Shown piece after piece: positions 60,980-64,000 of a DNA stretch of 64,000 bases. A program made the position numbers and the translations under genes. Under the pieces are notes generated by a model. It was not told the origin of the DNA. It saw only the letters and a program-made list of their open reading frames with translations, and searched no databases. The stretch's first letter is position 1. Each line of letters starts with the position of its first letter. Source of the DNA: DATFVJ01 sp963851085 (GTDB lineage: Bacteria; Actinomycetota; Actinomycetes; Streptosporangiales; Streptosporangiaceae); the NCBI GenBank assembly GCA_963851085.1, contig CAWKNX010000010.1:310001-374000 (forward strand). The letters are read 5' to 3'.

Positions 60980-61719
60980 GGGGTGTCCAGCAGTTCGGCC
61001 AGGTCGCTCACGACGATGTCGGCGCCGTGCGCCCGCAAGGCGTCGGCCTGGCCAAGCCGGTCCACCCCGACCACAAAGCCGAACCCGCCTGCCCGGCCCG
61101 CTTCAACCCCGGCGAGCGCGTCTTCGTAGACGACGGCCTCCGCGGGTTTCACGCCGAGCGCACGCGCACCGGCGACGAACGTGTCGGGCGCGGGCTTGCC
61201 GCGCAGATGCTCCCGCGCCGCGACCACCCCGTCGATCCGCGCGTCGAACAGGTCGTCGATGCCCGCCGCGACCAGCACGTCGTGGCAGTTGGCGCTGGAC
61301 GACACGACCGCACGCGGCAGGTCGGCGTCGCGCACCGCCCGCAGATAACGCACCGAGCCCGGGTACGCCTCGACGCCGTCGCGGCGGATCATCGTCAGCA
61401 GGATCTCGTTCTTGCGGTTGCCGAGACCATGCACAGTCTCGGCGCCGGGAGGATCGTCCGGGCTCCCCTCGGGAGGCTCGATTCCGCGCGAGGTGAGGAA
61501 CGAGCGCACCCCATCAGCGCGCGGCTTGCCGTCCACGTACGTCTCGTAGTCGGCGACCGGATCGAAGGCAACGAATGGCTCGCCGGTGCGTTCCGCGCGT
61601 TCGCGCAGATAGCTGTCGAACATCTCCTTCCACGCCGCCGCGTGCACCTTCGCCGTCTTGGTGAGCACGCCGTCCAGGTCGAACAGGCAGGCATGGATCT
61701 CGTCAGGGATACCGAGCAC
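60976..61719 (-). CDS. HAD-family beta-phosphoglucomutase-like phosphatase/mutase
   Basis: A 247-residue HAD protein with nucleophile motif CLFDLDGVLTKTAKVHAAAW, a helical cap, VVSSSANCHDVLVAAGIDDLFD (motif II), RGKPAPDTFVAGARALGV (motif III Lys) and VVYEDALAGVEAG (motif IV). The cap and spacing fit beta-phosphoglucomutase, converting beta-glucose 1-phosphate from the GH65 enzyme to glucose 6-phosphate. It starts at GTG 61719 and overlaps the GH65 gene, so the two work as a catabolic pair. No sugar importer is adjacent. Confidence 0.88.
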   Translation of the reverse strand: MLGIPDEIHACLFDLDGVLTKTAKVHAAAWKEMFDSYLRERAERTGEPFVAFDPVADYETYVDGKPRADGVRSFLTSRGIEPPEGSPDDPPGAETVHGLGNRKNEILLTMIRRDGVEAYPGSVRYLRAVRDADLPRAVVSSSANCHDVLVAAGIDDLFDARIDGVVAAREHLRGKPAPDTFVAGARALGVKPAEAVVYEDALAGVEAGRAGGFGFVVGVDRLGQADALRAHGADIVVSDLAELLDTP

Positions 61720-62077
61720 GATGAAGTTCCAATCGGGAGCTGTCCATGTATGCTGCGCCGGTCAGCCGTGTGCCGGTCCGCCCCGGCCCGCGGTATGTGT
61801 CACAGCATTCCACGTGATCGTGGGCGAGGCGTTCCGAGCCGCTCGACCGCCTCACCAGGCCGCGCGAGGCCGGCTGACCGGGCCAGGCTGACCGGGCCGC
61901 CCGGCACCGGCTGAGCCGGGCGATACTCGGTGGCCAGCCACGCGCCGGGCACCGCGGGACGCCGCGGGGCGCCGCGCGGCGGGGCGCCGCGCACGGCGGG
62001 GCGCCGCGCACGGCGAGGCGCCGCGGGCAGAATGAAAGCGCGATGATCTGCGGAGGGAACGGCAACGGGACCGCGCG
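61720..62077. other. GC-rich repeat region before recG
   Basis: No gene seen. 61855-62030 is built of short repeats (GCTGACCGGGCC, then GGGGCGCCGCGCACGGC units of 16-18 bases). The promoters of the HAD/GH65 pair and of recG must lie at its two ends. Confidence 0.6.
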
Positions 62078-64000
62078 ATGGAAACTGGCACTGCTAGCAC
62101 TGGCAGCACCGTGCTCGACGAACCACTGCCCGCGGTGGTCGGCGGCACGGCGGCGAAAAAACTCGCCTCCGGCCTGGACCTGCACACCGTCGGCGATTTG
62201 CTCGGTCACTATCCGCGCAGGTACGCCCAGCGCGGTGAATTGACGGACCTGGCCTCGCTGCGCGAGGGCGAGGATGTGACGGTCCTGGCCCGGGTCGCCA
62301 CGGTTACCAGCCGCAGATTGACGGGCAGGCGGGGTCGTCTGACCGAGGTGACAGTTACGGACGGGCACGGCCGGCTGATTCTGACCTTCTTCAACAAGAA
62401 CGCGTACTGGGAATCACGGCTGAAGCCAGGGACGTACGGCTTGTTCGCGGGGAAGGTGTCCGCGTTCAAGGGCAGGCGCCAGTTGGCCCATCCCGATTTC
62501 GAGCCCGTCGTGGACCCGGACACGGCCGTCGCGGAGCAGTACGCCAGCGAACTGATCCCGGTCTACCCGGCGACGAAAGACCTGGCTTCCTGGAAGATCG
62601 CCAATGCCGTGCGGGTCGTGCTAGACACTCTCGGCAGCATCGACGATCCGCTGCCGCCGCAGGTGCGCGACCGCTACGGGCTGTGCGGGCTGCGCGAGGC
62701 CTTCATCGCGATCCACCGCCCAGCCACGCAGGCCGAGGCAGCGCGGGCGCGAAAGCGGCTGAAGTGGGACGAGGCCTTCCTGCTTCAGGTGGCGCTCGGG
62801 CAGCGCCGGATTGCCGCGGAGGCGGTCCCCGCCGCGCCCCGCCGCGGCCGTGACGGTGGCCTGCTCGCCGAATTCGACCGCGCCCTGCCCTTCACCCTGA
62901 CAAGTGGCCAGCAAGCTGCGGGGGAGACGATCGCCGCCGATCTGGCCCGCGGCCATCCGATGCACCGGCTGCTGCAAGGTGAGGTCGGCGCGGGCAAGAC
63001 GGTCATCGCGGTCCGCGCGATGCTTCAGGTGATAGACGCGGGCGGGCAGGCAGCGTTGCTCGCCCCGACGGAGGTGCTCGCGCAGCAGCATTACCGCTCG
63101 ATCAGCGAACTGCTCGGGCCGCTCGCGAGGGCAGGCCAGCTGGACGGAGCGGAGCGAGCTACCCGCGTGGCGCTGCTCACGGGTTCTCTGGGGGCGGCCG
63201 CGCGGCGTGCGGCCCTGCTCGAAGCGGCCTCGGGCGCGGCGGGCATCGTCGTCGGGACCCATGCCCTGCTCCAGGAAAATGTGCAGTTCGCGGATCTCGG
63301 GCTTGCCGTGATCGACGAGCAGCACCGGTTCGGCGTCGAACAGCGGGACATGCTGCGTGAGCGAGCGGCTTCGCGTACGCCCGCCCGCCCGCACGTGCTC
63401 GTCATGACCGCCACGCCCATCCCGCGCACCGTCGCCATGACCGTATTCGGCGACCTCGATGTATCGACCCTCACCGAACTGCCGAAGGGCCGTTCGCCCA
63501 TCGCCACGCATGTGGTGCCCGCGGCGGAGAAGCCGCGGTACCTGGAACGCGTATGGCAGCGGCTGCGCGAGGAGGTGGCCAAGGGCCGCCAGGCGTACGT
63601 CGTCTGCCCACGTATTGGCGAAGAAGGATCCCTAACGGATGACTCGGATGCGGCAACCACTGGAGCGGGGGGATCCCGGGGGGTCGCCCCCCCGGGGCGG
63701 CACGAATCGCCAACGGATGGCTCTGATGCGGATGACCTCTTCGCCGCGGACGGCTACGGGGACGAAGCGGCGTCACGGCCGCCGCTCGCTGTGCTCAACG
63801 TCGCGCCCAAGCTCGCGAGCGGTCCGCTGGCTGGGCTGCGCCTCGCCGTGCTGCACGGCGGCCTGCACCCGGACGAGAAGGACCGGGTGATGCGCGCCTT
63901 CGCCGGCGGTGACCTTGATGTGCTCGTCGCGACCACCGTGGTCGAGGTTGGGCTGGACGTCCGCAACGCGTCTGTCATGGTGGTCATGGACGCGGACCGG
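62078..64000 (+). CDS. recG: ATP-dependent DNA helicase RecG (3' end outside window)
   Basis: RecG remodels stalled forks and Holliday junctions. The 641 codons present cover the wedge/OB domain (LHTVGDLLGHYPRRYAQRGE), helicase Walker A GEVGAGKT (residues 301-308), DEQH box at 413-416, and motif III TATPIPRT, into the second helicase domain (VEVGLDVRNASVMVV). ATG 62078 has GGGA upstream. Around residues 519-551 an in-frame insert of a dispersed GC-rich repeat, flanked by 22 bp direct repeats, lengthens a linker that is variable in the family. The gene likely remains functional. Confidence 0.94.
   Translation, partial: METGTASTGSTVLDEPLPAVVGGTAAKKLASGLDLHTVGDLLGHYPRRYAQRGELTDLASLREGEDVTVLARVATVTSRRLTGRRGRLTEVTVTDGHGRLILTFFNKNAYWESRLKPGTYGLFAGKVSAFKGRRQLAHPDFEPVVDPDTAVAEQYASELIPVYPATKDLASWKIANAVRVVLDTLGSIDDPLPPQVRDRYGLCGLREAFIAIHRPATQAEAARARKRLKWDEAFLLQVALGQRRIAAEAVPAAPRRGRDGGLLAEFDRALPFTLTSGQQAAGETIAADLARGHPMHRLLQGEVGAGKTVIAVRAMLQVIDAGGQAALLAPTEVLAQQHYRSISELLGPLARAGQLDGAERATRVALLTGSLGAAARRAALLEAASGAAGIVVGTHALLQENVQFADLGLAVIDEQHRFGVEQRDMLRERAASRTPARPHVLVMTATPIPRTVAMTVFGDLDVSTLTELPKGRSPIATHVVPAAEKPRYLERVWQRLREEVAKGRQAYVVCPRIGEEGSLTDDSDAATTGAGGSRGVAPPGRHESPTDGSDADDLFAADGYGDEAASRPPLAVLNVAPKLASGPLAGLRLAVLHGGLHPDEKDRVMRAFAGGDLDVLVATTVVEVGLDVRNASVMVVMDADR
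63632..63731. repeat. Dispersed repeat inserted in recG, flanked by direct repeats
   Basis: CTAACGGATGACTCGGATGC at 63632 recurs as CCAACGGATGGCTCTGATGC at 63710 (19 of 22 bases equal over the full unit, 78 bases apart, so frame is kept). Between them, 63665-63700 is a G/C palindrome related, inverted, to the array at 46735-47010. Confidence 0.8.

Noticed and set aside
1..64000. tRNA, rRNA or known riboswitches, including a TPP riboswitch before thiD or thiL
   Set aside because: I looked for cloverleaf-type and THI-box-type signals in intergenic regions and saw none. A covariance-model search could still find something.

Overview
The window is very GC-rich DNA with GTG and TTG starts, Shine-Dalgarno-led overlapping operons and gene sets typical of filamentous Actinomycetota: conservons, a divergent ndgR/leuCD pair, the gpsA-plsC-ddl-DUF3515-thiL neighbourhood, and rpmB-DAK2-recG. 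The order of housekeeping genes resembles the Streptomyces arrangement, but the many pseudogenes, dispersed palindromic repeats and minisatellites suggest another lineage. This placement is inference from gene content; no search was run.

Layout. 1-5.4 kb (minus strand): start of cydB, cydA, a small membrane protein, an MFS gene stub, an ornithine carbamoyltransferase and a ThDP enzyme. 5.4-24.3 kb: three conservon (Cvn) operons, each with a membrane histidine-kinase-like CvnA, a roadblock CvnB and a Ras-like GTPase CvnD. The second and third also have the DUF742 protein CvnC; the first does not. Between conservons 1 and 2 lie a plus-strand SsuABC/TauABC-type importer and a CbiX-like chelatase. 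24.7-29.3 kb: an MbfA-like ferritin/VIT1 iron transporter and the three-subunit proton-translocating transhydrogenase PntA1-A2-B. 29.3-30.8 kb holds no gene I can support, only repeats.

30.8-44.5 kb is a conserved core: ndgR divergent from leuCD, HU, then ddl, a wrecked trans-sulfuration gene, gpsA and plsC on the minus strand, cofC (F420 synthesis), a TetR-controlled DrrAB-type exporter, a DUF3515 lipoprotein, an Lrp-domain protein and thiL. 44.6-53.3 kb is accessory and decaying: a membrane-anchored CBM2-like protein, a duplicated scrap of mbfA, an orphan iolB, a FadR-type regulator, a broken SDR gene, a FAD oxidase, a second ABC exporter, a frameshifted MFS gene, an integrase remnant and minisatellites. 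53.4-64 kb: thiD, rpmB, a frameshifted DAK2 gene, a deleted membrane protein followed by a DUF5134 protein, a GH65 phosphorylase with a beta-phosphoglucomutase-like HAD, and recG running off the end.

The most unusual signals are mobile-looking short repeats. A palindromic element with 19-21 bp arms occurs three times; one copy supplies the stop codon of cvnD2 and another lies in the broken SDR gene. A different GC-rich repeat sits in frame inside recG, flanked by 22 bp direct repeats. Other notable items are a thiL frame whose best start is ATC, twin 15 bp dyads 20 bp apart upstream of a degenerate gene, and several genes with internal deletions that keep both ends.
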